Source: CAVQJU01 sp963729215
Lineage (GTDB): Bacteria; Acidobacteriota; Vicinamibacteria; Vicinamibacterales; CAVVIG01
Assembly: GCA_963729215.1 (NCBI GenBank)
Contig: CAVSND010000020.1
Location: forward strand, 96,050 to 160,049
DNA length: 64,000 bases
Reading direction: 5' to 3'
The position numbers and the translations under genes were made by a program. Of this stretch, positions 15,961-23,737 are shown piece by piece; the stretch's first letter is position 1, and each line of letters begins with the position of its first letter. Below the pieces are notes generated by a model. That model saw only the letters and a program-made list of their open reading frames with translations, had not been told where the DNA came from and searched no databases.

Positions 15961-16878
15961 ATGCCTCGATCATACCGGTACTTGCAGCTGGATGTCTTCA
16001 CCGACCATCTCTTTGGCGGCAACCAGCTCGCCGTGTTTCTCGATGGCCGCGGGCTGTCCGGCGACACCATGCAGGCCGTCGCCAGGGAGATGAATTTTTC
16101 TGAAACAACCTTCATCCTGCCGGCCGAGCGTCCCGACACCGATGTGCGCATGCGCATCTTCACGCCGGGCGCCGAGATGCCGATTGCCGGGCACCCCACG
16201 ATTGGCAGCACGTTCGCGCTGGCGCGTGCGGGCGTGATCGCGCCCGGACGCGAACGGTTTGTGTTTGGTCTCGGCGCCGGTCCCACTCCGGTGGCGCTCA
16301 CGTGGCGAGACGCCGACCTGGGCTTCGCATGGATGACGCAGCCGCTGCCGGAGTTCCGCCCTCCGATCGCCAATCCCGGCCTCGCCGCGTCGGCGCTCAG
16401 CCTGCGGGAAGACGACGTGGCGGGCACGAACCTGCCCGTGCAGGTCGTGTCGTGCGGCGTCGCGTTTCTCTTCGTGCCCGTCTCGACCAGGAGCGCCGTG
16501 GACCGCGCGGCGATGAATCCGCCGGCGTATGCCGAGCTCATGCGCAGCGTACAGGCCGAGGTGAACGGGGCTTTTTTCTTCACGGCTGAGCAGGGTCATC
16601 CCGCAGCCACCGTGTACAGCCGCATGTTTGCGCCGGACGTCGGTATCGCCGAAGATCCCGCGACGGGGATAGCGAGCGGGCCGCTGGGCTGCTATCTTGT
16701 GCGGCACCACGTGGTGGCCCCCGATCGGGCGGGCGCGATGTTGAGCCTGCAGGGAGTGAAGATGGGGCGCCCGAGCCAGGTGCATATGTCGATTGGAGTC
16801 ACAGGCGGCGAGATCAGCTCCGTGCGCGTAGGCGGGGAGGCCGTTCTCGCTGGTGAAGGCACGCTTTTTATTCCTTAA
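15961..16878 (+). CDS. PhzF family isomerase/epimerase-like protein
   Basis: 305 residues starting MPRSYRYLQLDVFTDHLFGG, the standard opening of the family (YLQLDVFT..FGGNQLAV). The conserved glutamate that acts as acid/base is in MNFSETTFI, and the GHPTIGSTFAL and EDPATGIASGPLGCYL motifs are present in their usual places. The fold is two diaminopimelate-epimerase-like halves. PhzF isomerises a phenazine precursor, but most homologues have unknown substrates, and nothing here suggests phenazine synthesis. The gene ends at a TAA that overlaps the AAGGAG ribosome site of the next gene, so the two are probably co-transcribed. Confidence 0.93.
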   Translation: MPRSYRYLQLDVFTDHLFGGNQLAVFLDGRGLSGDTMQAVAREMNFSETTFILPAERPDTDVRMRIFTPGAEMPIAGHPTIGSTFALARAGVIAPGRERFVFGLGAGPTPVALTWRDADLGFAWMTQPLPEFRPPIANPGLAASALSLREDDVAGTNLPVQVVSCGVAFLFVPVSTRSAVDRAAMNPPAYAELMRSVQAEVNGAFFFTAEQGHPAATVYSRMFAPDVGIAEDPATGIASGPLGCYLVRHHVVAPDRAGAMLSLQGVKMGRPSQVHMSIGVTGGEISSVRVGGEAVLAGEGTLFIP

Positions 16879-16888
16879 GGAGATGGTT

Positions 16889-17560
16889 ATGCGTCGTGTG
16901 TTCGTTCTTGCTGCTGTGGCCCTGGCCGCCGTATCCGTTCCGTTCGTCGCGACGATCTTCGCCGCGGGCCAGGCACCGGCCGCGGCGACCAAGCCGTCCA
17001 AGCTTCTGACCCCGGCGGCGCTCACCGCCAAGGCCCCGGCTCTGTTCAAGGCGAAGTTCGACACCAGCAAGGGCGTGTTCATCGTCGAGGTGCACCGCGA
17101 CTGGGCGCCGCTCGGCGCCGACCGGTTCTACAACATGGTCACCAACGGGTTCTTCAGCGGCGTCCGGTTCTTTCGCGTGATTCCCGGCTTCATGGCCCAG
17201 TTCGGGATCAACGGCAACCCGGCCGTGACGGCTGCGTGGAACAAGGTCGAGCTGAAAGACGATCCGGCCACCAAGCAGAGCAACACGCGCGGGTTCATCA
17301 CCTACGGCACCACCGGCCGCCCGAACACCCGCGGCACGCAGGTCTTCATCAACTACAAGGACAACTCGTTTCTCGATCCCCAGGGCTTCGTGCCGTTCGG
17401 CCAGGTTACGGAAGGCATGGAGGTCGTGGACATGCTGAACTCGGAGTACGCCAGCAAACCGCAGGACGCCCAGTCGCGCATTTCAGCCGAGGGCAACAAG
17501 TTCCTCGTGGCGACCTTCCCGAAGCTCGACTACATCAAAACCGCCACCATCGCGAAATAA
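16889..17560 (+). CDS. Exported cyclophilin-type peptidyl-prolyl isomerase
   Basis: 223 residues. The ATG at 16889 is preferred over that at 16883 because AAGGAG (16877-16882) is six bases from the former. A signal peptide runs to about AAGQAP. The cyclophilin domain begins KFDTSKGVFIVEVHRDWAP and has VRFFRVIPGFMAQFG, the GRPNTRGTQVFINY block where cytosolic cyclophilins have N-x-G-G-Q-F-F-I, and FGQVTEGMEVVDML. Conserved phenylalanine and glutamine are replaced around the catalytic block (T-Q-V-F-I), common in exported members. Likely role: folding of envelope proteins. Confidence 0.93.
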   Translation: MRRVFVLAAVALAAVSVPFVATIFAAGQAPAAATKPSKLLTPAALTAKAPALFKAKFDTSKGVFIVEVHRDWAPLGADRFYNMVTNGFFSGVRFFRVIPGFMAQFGINGNPAVTAAWNKVELKDDPATKQSNTRGFITYGTTGRPNTRGTQVFINYKDNSFLDPQGFVPFGQVTEGMEVVDMLNSEYASKPQDAQSRISAEGNKFLVATFPKLDYIKTATIAK

Positions 17561-17563
17561 CGA

Positions 17564-17670
17564 ATCTAGTCATTTAGTCATCTGGTCATCTGGTCATCGT
17601 TTTCCAATGTAGGAATCTCAAAATTGAGCAACGATCACCAGATGACTAGATGACCAGATGACCAAATGAG
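17564..17670. repeat. Palindromic repeat, 'ATGACCAG' family, copy 3
   Basis: Same arms and core flanks (TCATCGTT / AACGATCA) as copies 1 and 2; the right arm ends GATGACCAAATGAG immediately before the glgB ATG at 17671. It fills the entire gap between the exported cyclophilin and glgB, so glgB has no ordinary leader. Confidence 0.85.
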
Positions 17671-19887
17671 ATGAATCCCACCAAAGAGGCCCCGCTCGAT
17701 CGCGAGATTCGCGCGATCGTCGAGGGAACGAGCCAGAACGCTTTCGCGGTTCTCGGGCCGCACGAGGATTCGTCCGGATGGGTGGTGCGTGCGCTGTACC
17801 CGGCCGCGAAGTCGGTCGAGGTGCGCGTCTCGCGGACGGGCGAGCTGCGGCCCATGACGATGCGGCACCCGGCGGGACTGTTCGAGGTGCGTCTCGATCG
17901 GGCTGACGCGGCCGACTACCGTCTGCGGATCAATTACCGCGCGAACGGAGACGGCGACCACCGCGTCGAGATCGACGATCCGTATCGCTACGGCCGCGTG
18001 CTCACCGACTTCGACCTGCACCTGTTCAACGAGGGGACGCATCATCGCGCGTTCGAGAAACTCGGGGCGCATCGCATCAAGGTCGGGACGACGACCGGCG
18101 TGCACTTCGCCGTCTGGGCGCCCAACGCCGACCGCGTGAGCCTGCTCGGCGACTTCAACGGGTGGGACGGCCGGGTTCACGCCATGCGTCTGCTCGTCCC
18201 GTCGGGGATCTGGGAGATCTTCATGCCGGATCTTCCGGACGGCGAGCGCTACAAGTTCGAAATTCGCACGGCGTCCGGCACGCTGCTGAAGAAGACCGAT
18301 CCGTTCGGCCTCGCTTTTGAAGTCCCGCCGCAGTCCGCCGCCGTTGTCCGCGACATCTCCGGCTACAAGTGGCAGGACGACGAGTGGATGGCGAGCCGGC
18401 GCGAACAAGGCGGGCGGCTCGATCGGCCGATGGCGATCTACGAAGTGCATCTTGGCTCGTGGGCGCGCGTTCCGCAGGAGGGGAACCGGTTCCTCAGCTA
18501 TGCCGAGCTGGCGCACCAGCTCGTGCCGTACGTGAAGGAAATGGGCTTCACGCATATCGAACTGCTGCCCGTGATGGAGCACCCGTTCTCGGGATCCTGG
18601 GGCTACCAGGTGCTGGGATTCTTCGCGCCGACCAGCCGTTTCGGTCCGCCCGAGGATTTCAAGCTGTTCATCGACACCTGTCACCAGGCCGGCCTCGGCG
18701 TGATTCTCGACTGGGTGCCCGGTCATTTTCCGAAGGACGAGCACGGGCTGGCCCGCTTCGACGGCACGGCGCTCTTCGAGCACGCCGATCCGCGCCAGGG
18801 CGAGCATCAGGACTGGGGCACGTTGATCTTCAACTACGGCCGGCACGAGGTGCGGAATTTCCTGTTGTCGAACGCGTTGTTCTGGCTCGAGGAGTACCAC
18901 GCGGACGGCCTGCGCGTAGACGCCGTGGCGTCGATGCTGTACCTCGATTACTCACGCAACGAGGGGGAGTGGATTCCCAACGCATTTGGCGGACATGAGA
19001 ATCTCGACGCCGTCACATTTCTGCAGGAGCTGAACCGGTTGACGCACGGTCAGCATTCCGGCTCCATCACGGCGGCCGAGGAATCCACGTCCTATCCGGG
19101 GGTGAGCCGGCCCGTGCACCTTGGCGGCCTCGGGTTCACCTACAAATGGAACATGGGCTGGATGCACGACGTGCTGCACTACGCGCACGAAGATCCGATC
19201 TACCGGCGCTGGCACCACAACGACGTGACCTTTTCGATGCTCTACTCGTTCAGCGAGAACTTCATCCTGCCGTTTTCGCACGACGAGGTCGTCCACGGCA
19301 AGCGGTCGATGCTCGACAAGCTGCCAGGCGATGTGTGGCAGAAGCACGCGACGCTGCGGACGCTCTACGCCTACATGTACGGGCATCCCGGCAAGAAACT
19401 GCTGTTCATGGGCGGCGAGTTCGGCCAGTGGCGCGAGTGGAATCACGATCGCAGCCTCGACTGGCACCTGCTGACCGATCCGGCGCACCAGGGCCTCCGC
19501 CGCTTCGTCCAGGACCTGAACTGGCATTACGCCGCCGAGCGTTCGCTGTATGAATCGGATTACGCGCCCGAGGGCTTCCGCTGGATCGACTGCAACGACA
19601 GCGAACACAGCGTGATCTCGCTGATCCGCTATGGCGCCGACAGGCGTGACTTCCTCGTGATGGTGTTCAACTTCACGCCCGTCCCGCGCGAGCTCTGGCG
19701 GATCGGCGTGCCCGAACCTGGCCGGTACGACGAGATCCTCAACAGCGACAGCGAGCTGTACGGGGGAAGCAACGTCGGCAACCTCGGAGGCGTGAGCAGC
19801 GAGCCCGTCCCCGCGCACGGCCTGGACCACTCGGTGCTGCTGACCGTCCCACCGCTCGGCGCGCTGTACTTGAAGCGACGACCTTGA
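17671..19887 (+). CDS. glgB: 1,4-alpha-glucan (glycogen) branching enzyme
   Basis: 738 residues, the length of a long-type GlgB. It cuts alpha-1,4 chains and rejoins them as alpha-1,6 branches in glycogen. Order: an N1 module (residues about 15-120), a CBM48 module (GVHFAVWAPNADRVSLLGDF), then a GH13 barrel. Catalytic pieces: YHADGLRVDAVASMLYLDYS (nucleophile Asp), ITAAEESTSYPGVSRP (acid/base Glu) and ILPFSHDEVVHGKRSML (third Asp). The end is a beta-domain finishing PLGALYLKRRP. The frame is intact. No other glycogen genes are adjacent, but an amylase/glucosidase operon lies 42 kb away. The 3' end is partly duplicated in the region downstream. Confidence 0.98.
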   Translation: MNPTKEAPLDREIRAIVEGTSQNAFAVLGPHEDSSGWVVRALYPAAKSVEVRVSRTGELRPMTMRHPAGLFEVRLDRADAADYRLRINYRANGDGDHRVEIDDPYRYGRVLTDFDLHLFNEGTHHRAFEKLGAHRIKVGTTTGVHFAVWAPNADRVSLLGDFNGWDGRVHAMRLLVPSGIWEIFMPDLPDGERYKFEIRTASGTLLKKTDPFGLAFEVPPQSAAVVRDISGYKWQDDEWMASRREQGGRLDRPMAIYEVHLGSWARVPQEGNRFLSYAELAHQLVPYVKEMGFTHIELLPVMEHPFSGSWGYQVLGFFAPTSRFGPPEDFKLFIDTCHQAGLGVILDWVPGHFPKDEHGLARFDGTALFEHADPRQGEHQDWGTLIFNYGRHEVRNFLLSNALFWLEEYHADGLRVDAVASMLYLDYSRNEGEWIPNAFGGHENLDAVTFLQELNRLTHGQHSGSITAAEESTSYPGVSRPVHLGGLGFTYKWNMGWMHDVLHYAHEDPIYRRWHHNDVTFSMLYSFSENFILPFSHDEVVHGKRSMLDKLPGDVWQKHATLRTLYAYMYGHPGKKLLFMGGEFGQWREWNHDRSLDWHLLTDPAHQGLRRFVQDLNWHYAAERSLYESDYAPEGFRWIDCNDSEHSVISLIRYGADRRDFLVMVFNFTPVPRELWRIGVPEPGRYDEILNSDSELYGGSNVGNLGGVSSEPVPAHGLDHSVLLTVPPLGALYLKRRP

Positions 19888-20172
19888 ATCGACACCTCTC
19901 ATTCACGAAGACACGAAGAAACACGAAGATTCTTAGGGTTGTGTTCTTCGTGATGTACGCTCCGATCGACCTGCCGATGTCCCAGCGAGATTCACGTCCC
20001 CCAGCCGCCGCTCGGCGCGCTGTGCTTTTGAAGCGGCGACCTTAAGCCCCACACCTCGTATTCACGAAGGCACGAAGAACACGAAGACTCTTTAGGTTTG
20101 TGTTCTTCGTGTTCTTCGTGACTTCGTGATGTACTGTCCGTCGACCTACCTATGTCCCTTCGTGATTCCCGT
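19852..20172. repeat. Tandem duplication of the glgB-end/MFS-start junction, each copy with a palindromic repeat
   Basis: Copy 1 (19852-20007) begins with the last codons of glgB (CCGCTCGGCGCGCTG...) and ends with a dead start of the next gene (ATGTCCCAGCGAGATTCACG at 19977). Copy 2 (20008-about 20172) repeats the glgB tail at 20008 and ends in the real MFS start ATGTCCCTTCGTGATTC at 20152. Each copy carries a palindrome of CACGAAGAA units (about 19900-19955 and 20062-20136). Spacing between copies is 156 bases at the left edge and 175 at the right; the second palindrome is longer. Confidence 0.85.
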
Positions 20173-21795
20173 TCCGTCGCCGTCGCCCTCGTCACGTGCG
20201 CCACGTTCACCGACATCATCGCGTACTCGATCGCCGTGCCAGTGCTGCCGGACCTGAGCCAGCGGCTCGGCGCGACGCCGACGACGATCGGTGTCCTGTT
20301 TGGAAGCTTTGGCCTGACGTTGCTGGCCGTCTCGGTGCCGATGGGCGCCGTCTCCGACCGCGTGGGCCGGCGCCTGCCGCTCGTGGCCGGCATGATCGCG
20401 CTGGCGCTGGCGAGCGTGTTGTTCGCCTTCGCGCGGTCGCTTCCGTGGTTGTTCGTTGCCCGCCTGGTCCAGGGCGCGGCGGACGGCGTCACCTGGGTGG
20501 TGGGGTTTGCGCTCATCGCGGATCGATATGGTCCGGAGGACCGTGGCCGCGTGATGGGCTATGTGATGTCCGGCACGAGCGTGGCGTTGCTGCTCGGTCC
20601 ATCGCTCGGCGGCTGGCTGTATGCGATGGGCGGTATCGAGCTGCCGTTCGTGTTCGTGGGCGCGATGTCGCTCCTGTGCGCGGCGGGATTCATGCTGATC
20701 CGCGCCGCGCCCGTGGCGGCGGGGGCGACGCCGTCGGCATGGACGGTCATCCAGGCGCCCGCCGTCGCCGAATGCGCCGCCTATGTGGTCGTCATCGGGG
20801 CGACACTCGCGATGCTCGAACCGGTGCTGCCGCTCTTCTTCAACCGGCGGCTCGGCATGACGCCGCCCCAGATCGGATTGCTCTTCGGCGCGGCTGCAGC
20901 CGCGTTGATCGTCATGCCGATCGTCTACGGCCCGCTGGTGGACAGGTGGGGCAGCCGGCGGCTGGTTCGTCTCGGTCTGATCCTGATGCTCGTGTGGCTG
21001 CCGATGCTCGCCCTCGCCATCGGGGTGAAGTCGGCGCTGGCGCTGATGCTGGTCGAGTGGATGGTCGTGCCGCTCGCCGTGACGCCGTCGCTCTCGTACA
21101 TGGCGGAGGTCACGTCCGTCGGCGGCGCCGACGCGTACGGCGTCGGCTACGGCGTGTACAACACCGCGTGGGCGCTGGGGTTGCTGATTGGACCCGCCAT
21201 GGGCGGATTCCTGTTCGAGCGTGCCCAGCTGGCCGTGCTCCTCGCCGCGTGGTCGGCGGTCGCGATCGTCGTGACGCTGCTCCTGGGGAAGGGTACAATC
21301 GCGTTCTTAGCCGTAGCGTCCGCCTTCAGGCGGACGTCCGCCGGCCGGCTGAAGCCGGCCGCTACGGCATCAAGCAGTCGACGTCGACAGCTTTTCGATG
21401 CGGCGCCATTGATCGGCGGTGACGGGCATGACCGACAGCCGGGAGATGCGCACGAGCGCGAAGTCCTTGAACGCCGGATCGGCTTTGATCTCCGCCAGCG
21501 TGACCGGCCGCGCCAGTTTTTTCACGGGCGCGACGTCCACGACGGCGGCCTTGCCGGCCTTGTCGGCGGGATCCGGGTACGCGTCGCCCATGGCCCGCGC
21601 GATGCCGACGACGGCTTTCTCGTCGCCGGTGTGGTAGTAGAAGATGGCATCGCCCTTCTTCACCGACCGCAGGTGTTTCTGGGCGAGCGGGTTCTTCACG
21701 CCGCTCCAGACGGTTTTCTTGTCTTTGGCGAGCGCGTCGAAGCTGTAGTTCGTGGGCTCTTCCTTGAACAGCCAGTTCATGAGTGCAGATTGTAA
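20152..21795 (+). CDS. MFS transporter (DHA1-type), open frame runs on past its normal end
   Basis: A twelve-helix major-facilitator protein of about 385 residues (to about 21305). Marks: the loop 2-3 motif GAVSDRVGRRLPLVAG, RLVQGAADGVTWVVG in helix 4, and a second half starting near PAVAECAAYVVVIGATLAML with VDRWGSRRLVRLG. The family exports drugs or metabolites; the substrate is unknown. The frame does not stop at the natural end but continues through a palindromic repeat (21312-21366) and then antisense to the EVE gene up to 21795, giving 547 residues. The extra part is low-complexity and unlike a protein domain, so either the repeat insertion removed the stop or a base is missing near 21300. 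Confidence 0.85.
   Translation: MSLRDSRSVAVALVTCATFTDIIAYSIAVPVLPDLSQRLGATPTTIGVLFGSFGLTLLAVSVPMGAVSDRVGRRLPLVAGMIALALASVLFAFARSLPWLFVARLVQGAADGVTWVVGFALIADRYGPEDRGRVMGYVMSGTSVALLLGPSLGGWLYAMGGIELPFVFVGAMSLLCAAGFMLIRAAPVAAGATPSAWTVIQAPAVAECAAYVVVIGATLAMLEPVLPLFFNRRLGMTPPQIGLLFGAAAAALIVMPIVYGPLVDRWGSRRLVRLGLILMLVWLPMLALAIGVKSALALMLVEWMVVPLAVTPSLSYMAEVTSVGGADAYGVGYGVYNTAWALGLLIGPAMGGFLFERAQLAVLLAAWSAVAIVVTLLLGKGTIAFLAVASAFRRTSAGRLKPAATASSSRRRQLFDAAPLIGGDGHDRQPGDAHEREVLERRIGFDLRQRDRPRQFFHGRDVHDGGLAGLVGGIRVRVAHGPRDADDGFLVAGVVVEDGIALLHRPQVFLGERVLHAAPDGFLVFGERVEAVVRGLFLEQPVHECRL
21312..21366. repeat. Twin palindromes of the 'GTAGCGTCCGGC' family
   Basis: CGTAGCGTCCGCCTTCAGGC continuing to GGACG forms one hairpin, and CGGCCGGCTGAAGCCGGCC followed by GCTACGG forms a second in the opposite direction. 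It sits between the ends of the converging MFS and EVE genes. Confidence 0.8.
21370..21780 (-). CDS. EVE domain protein
   Basis: 136 residues beginning MNWLFKEEPTNYSFDALAKD. EVE domains (thymocyte nuclear protein 1 type) belong to the PUA-like fold and read modified bases in RNA or DNA. Family features: W-L-F-K-E-E-P opening, VWSGVKNPLAQKHLRSVKKG, DAIFYYHTGDEKAVVGIARA and YPDPAD. The start at 21780 is 33 bases from the divergent Mug-type glycosylase gene; a base reader beside a base-excision enzyme suggests a shared theme of nucleic-acid modification or repair (inference). Longer upstream reading frames pass antisense through the neighbours and are not used. Confidence 0.93.
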   Translation of the reverse strand: MNWLFKEEPTNYSFDALAKDKKTVWSGVKNPLAQKHLRSVKKGDAIFYYHTGDEKAVVGIARAMGDAYPDPADKAGKAAVVDVAPVKKLARPVTLAEIKADPAFKDFALVRISRLSVMPVTADQWRRIEKLSTSTA

Positions 21796-21813
21796 TTCGA
21801 GATCCGAGGAGCC

Positions 21814-22380
21814 ATGCTTCGCGATCGCATCGAACCGGGCGTGCAGGCGCTGTTTGTCGGGATCAATCCGGGGATGCGGTCCGAGGCCATCGGGCATCAT
21901 TTTGCCGGCTACTCGAACCGGTTCTGGAAGCTGCTCTATGAATCCCGCCTGGTGCCTCAGCCCATCAGGGCGGAAGACGACGACCGCCTTCCGGAGTGGG
22001 GCTTCGGCATCACGAACCTGGCCGCGCGCGCCACGCCGGGGATGGATACGCTCGAGCCCGCCGAGTTCATCGCGGGCGGGCGGATCCTGCGCCGGAAGAT
22101 CCGCCGCTTCAAGCCATCCATCGTGGTCCTGATTGGCGTGACCGTGTTTCGCAGCCTGTTCGAGCGCCCCGGCCGTCTGCCTGTACGCCTCGGCCTGCAG
22201 CCTGAGTGTCTCGAGGGGGCGCGCGTATTCGTGCTGCCGAATCCGAGCGGCCGGAACGCAAATTTCTCGTATGCCGAGATGCTCGCGGCTTTTCGTAAGC
22301 TGAGAGAACTGCTTTCGAACCCCAGAACCTCTAGAACCCCTCGAACCTCTCGAACCCCTCGAACCCCTCGAACCCCTTGA
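21814..22380 (+). CDS. mug: Mismatch-specific uracil/thymine DNA glycosylase (Mug type) with a repeat-encoded tail
   Basis: 188 residues; the enzyme proper is about 165. Mug-family proteins remove uracil or ethenocytosine from mismatches. Marks: LFVGINPGMRSEAIGHHFAG (G-I-N-P motif with the catalytic asparagine), SNRFWKLLYESRL, GITNLAARATPGMD and VFVLPNPSGRNANFSYAEML (N-P-S-G-x-N motif). After LRELLSN the reading frame enters the repeat at 22316-22397, which encodes a tail of PRTSRTPRTSRTPRTPRTP before a TGA within the repeat. The tail is outside the family alignment and is probably without function. Confidence 0.92.
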   Translation: MLRDRIEPGVQALFVGINPGMRSEAIGHHFAGYSNRFWKLLYESRLVPQPIRAEDDDRLPEWGFGITNLAARATPGMDTLEPAEFIAGGRILRRKIRRFKPSIVVLIGVTVFRSLFERPGRLPVRLGLQPECLEGARVFVLPNPSGRNANFSYAEMLAAFRKLRELLSNPRTSRTPRTSRTPRTPRTP

Positions 22381-22397
22381 ACCCCTCGAACCTCTAG
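22316..22397. repeat. 'GAACCTCT' family repeat, copy 4
   Basis: Nine units of 9 bp (GAACCCCAG, GAACCTCTA, GAACCCCTC) in one direction. It encodes the tail of the Mug protein and ends two bases before the start of the methyltransferase gene. Confidence 0.85.
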
Positions 22398-22398
22398 C

Positions 22399-23088
22399 AT
22401 GCCCCGCCAGTCCGACGAAGAGCTGAGAGCCATCTACGATCAGAGCTACGTCGATCAGTACGACCCGCACGCGGTTCAGCGGATACGGCGGATGCTGCCG
22501 TTCTTCGATCTGTCGGCAGGCGACGAGGTGGCGGATTTCGGGTGCGGCAACGGCGTGCTGCTCGAACTGGTCGCGCCCAGGGTCCGCGCGTATGTCGGCG
22601 TGGATTTCTCCGAGGAGTTCGTGCGCGCGGCGGAGCGGCGGCGCGACGCCGGCGCCGTCCGCAACGGGTCGTTTCACTGCGGAGACATCGTCTCGTTCTG
22701 CGAGGCGCACCCGAACCGGTTCGACGCCGCGTTCGCGCTGGATTTTTCAGAGCACGTCTACGACGACCAGTTCGTCCGCATCTTCCGCGCGATCCACGGA
22801 TCGCTCAAGCCCGGCGCGGCCCTCTACCTCCACACGCCGAATGCGGAGTACTTCATGGAGCGGCTGAAGGCGCGCGGCATCCTGACCCAGGTCGAGGGCC
22901 ACGTCGGCGTCCGCGATGCCGCGCAGCACGAGAGACTCCTCGCCGAATGCGGGTTCGCCAGCGTGCACGTCCGCTACCTCGCACACTATTTGTACGCTGC
23001 CTCGCTTCTCCATGGGCTCGGGTCCCTGCCGCTCGTCGGCCGGTTGTTCCGGGCCCGGCTGTTCCTGACGTGCCGCAAGGGCGTCTGA
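22399..23088 (+). CDS. Class I SAM-dependent methyltransferase
   Basis: 229 residues. Rossmann-fold methyltransferase motifs are in order: VADFGCGNGVLLELVAP (motif I, SAM binding), YVGVDFSEEFVRAAERRR (motif II acidic end), DAAFALDFSEHVYDD (motif IV region) and a final RARLFLTCRKGV. There is no sign of a DNA-binding domain. The FSEHVYDDQF pattern resembles small-molecule methyltransferases of the UbiE/Coq5 or Methyltransf_11/23 type. The start ATG follows a repeat array with no clear ribosome site. Substrate unknown. Confidence 0.9.
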   Translation: MPRQSDEELRAIYDQSYVDQYDPHAVQRIRRMLPFFDLSAGDEVADFGCGNGVLLELVAPRVRAYVGVDFSEEFVRAAERRRDAGAVRNGSFHCGDIVSFCEAHPNRFDAAFALDFSEHVYDDQFVRIFRAIHGSLKPGAALYLHTPNAEYFMERLKARGILTQVEGHVGVRDAAQHERLLAECGFASVHVRYLAHYLYAASLLHGLGSLPLVGRLFRARLFLTCRKGV

Positions 23089-23157
23089 ACCGGCGCCTTG
23101 CGGTTACGCCTGCGCCTGACTCATAGTTAGCCACTCGTCAGGCTACAGGAGCATTCC

Positions 23158-23562
23158 ATGCTGAAGGGCTTTCGCCAGTTTCTCCTCAGGGGCAACGTCA
23201 TCGATCTCGCGGTCGCGGTGGTCATCGGCGGCGCCTTCGGGGCCGTCGTGACGGCGCTCGTCAAGGATCTGATCACGCCGCTCATCGCCGCCATCGTCGG
23301 CAAGCCGGATTTCTCGGCCATCTCGTTCGCCATCAACGGCAGCCAGTTTCCGATCGGCGACTTCATCAACGCGCTGGTGTCGTTCCTGCTGATTGCGACG
23401 GCTGTCTACTTCTTCATCGTGGTGCCGATGAACGCGTTCATGGCGCGGATGCGGCGCGGCGAGGCGCCGCCGGATCCGACGACAAAGAAATGCGCCGAGT
23501 GCCTCAGCGATGTGCCCATCGGCGCGCGGCGCTGCGCGTTCTGCACGTCGGTCCTGGCGTAG
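23158..23562 (+). CDS. mscL: Large-conductance mechanosensitive channel
   Basis: 134 residues with AGGAG shortly before the ATG. MscL opens under membrane tension to release solutes during osmotic downshock. The opening MLKGFRQFLLRGNVIDLAVAVVIG is the conserved N-terminal helix and first membrane helix, with GGAFGAVVTALVKDLITPL next; the second membrane helix is FINALVSFLLIATAVYFFIV. The C-terminus carries a Cys-x2-Cys ... Cys-x2-Cys pair (KCAECLSDVPIGARRCAFC), a zinc-ribbon-like end seen in a subset of MscL proteins. Confidence 0.97.
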   Translation: MLKGFRQFLLRGNVIDLAVAVVIGGAFGAVVTALVKDLITPLIAAIVGKPDFSAISFAINGSQFPIGDFINALVSFLLIATAVYFFIVVPMNAFMARMRRGEAPPDPTTKKCAECLSDVPIGARRCAFCTSVLA

Positions 23563-23582
23563 GCGCAGGCTGCTGAAGAACG

Positions 23583-23692
23583 CAGCCTGAGCGTAAACGT
23601 AAAACGTAAAACGTAGTAGAACGACGAATTCGGGAAGTATCTCTTCGTTTTTGCAGTTTGCGTTCTGCATTCTGCGTTCTACGTTCAGGACG
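23583..23692. repeat. Palindromic repeat, 'ACGTAAAACG' family, copy 3
   Basis: Left arm CCTGAGCGTAAACGTAAAAC continuing to about 23618; right arm from 23648 with TTCTGCGTTCTACGTTCAGG as its end. The outermost CCTGA/TCAGG and the ACGT units are complementary. It lies between mscL and the LuxR-type gene. Confidence 0.75.
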
Positions 23693-23737
23693 GCGTTTTC
23701 GGCGTCCTGCTGGCGCCGCCTATAATCAGAAATTCCG

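Noticed and set aside
22316..22397. Possible CRISPR array
   Set aside because: The units are 9 bp, directly adjacent and degenerate, without spacers of constant length and without cas genes.
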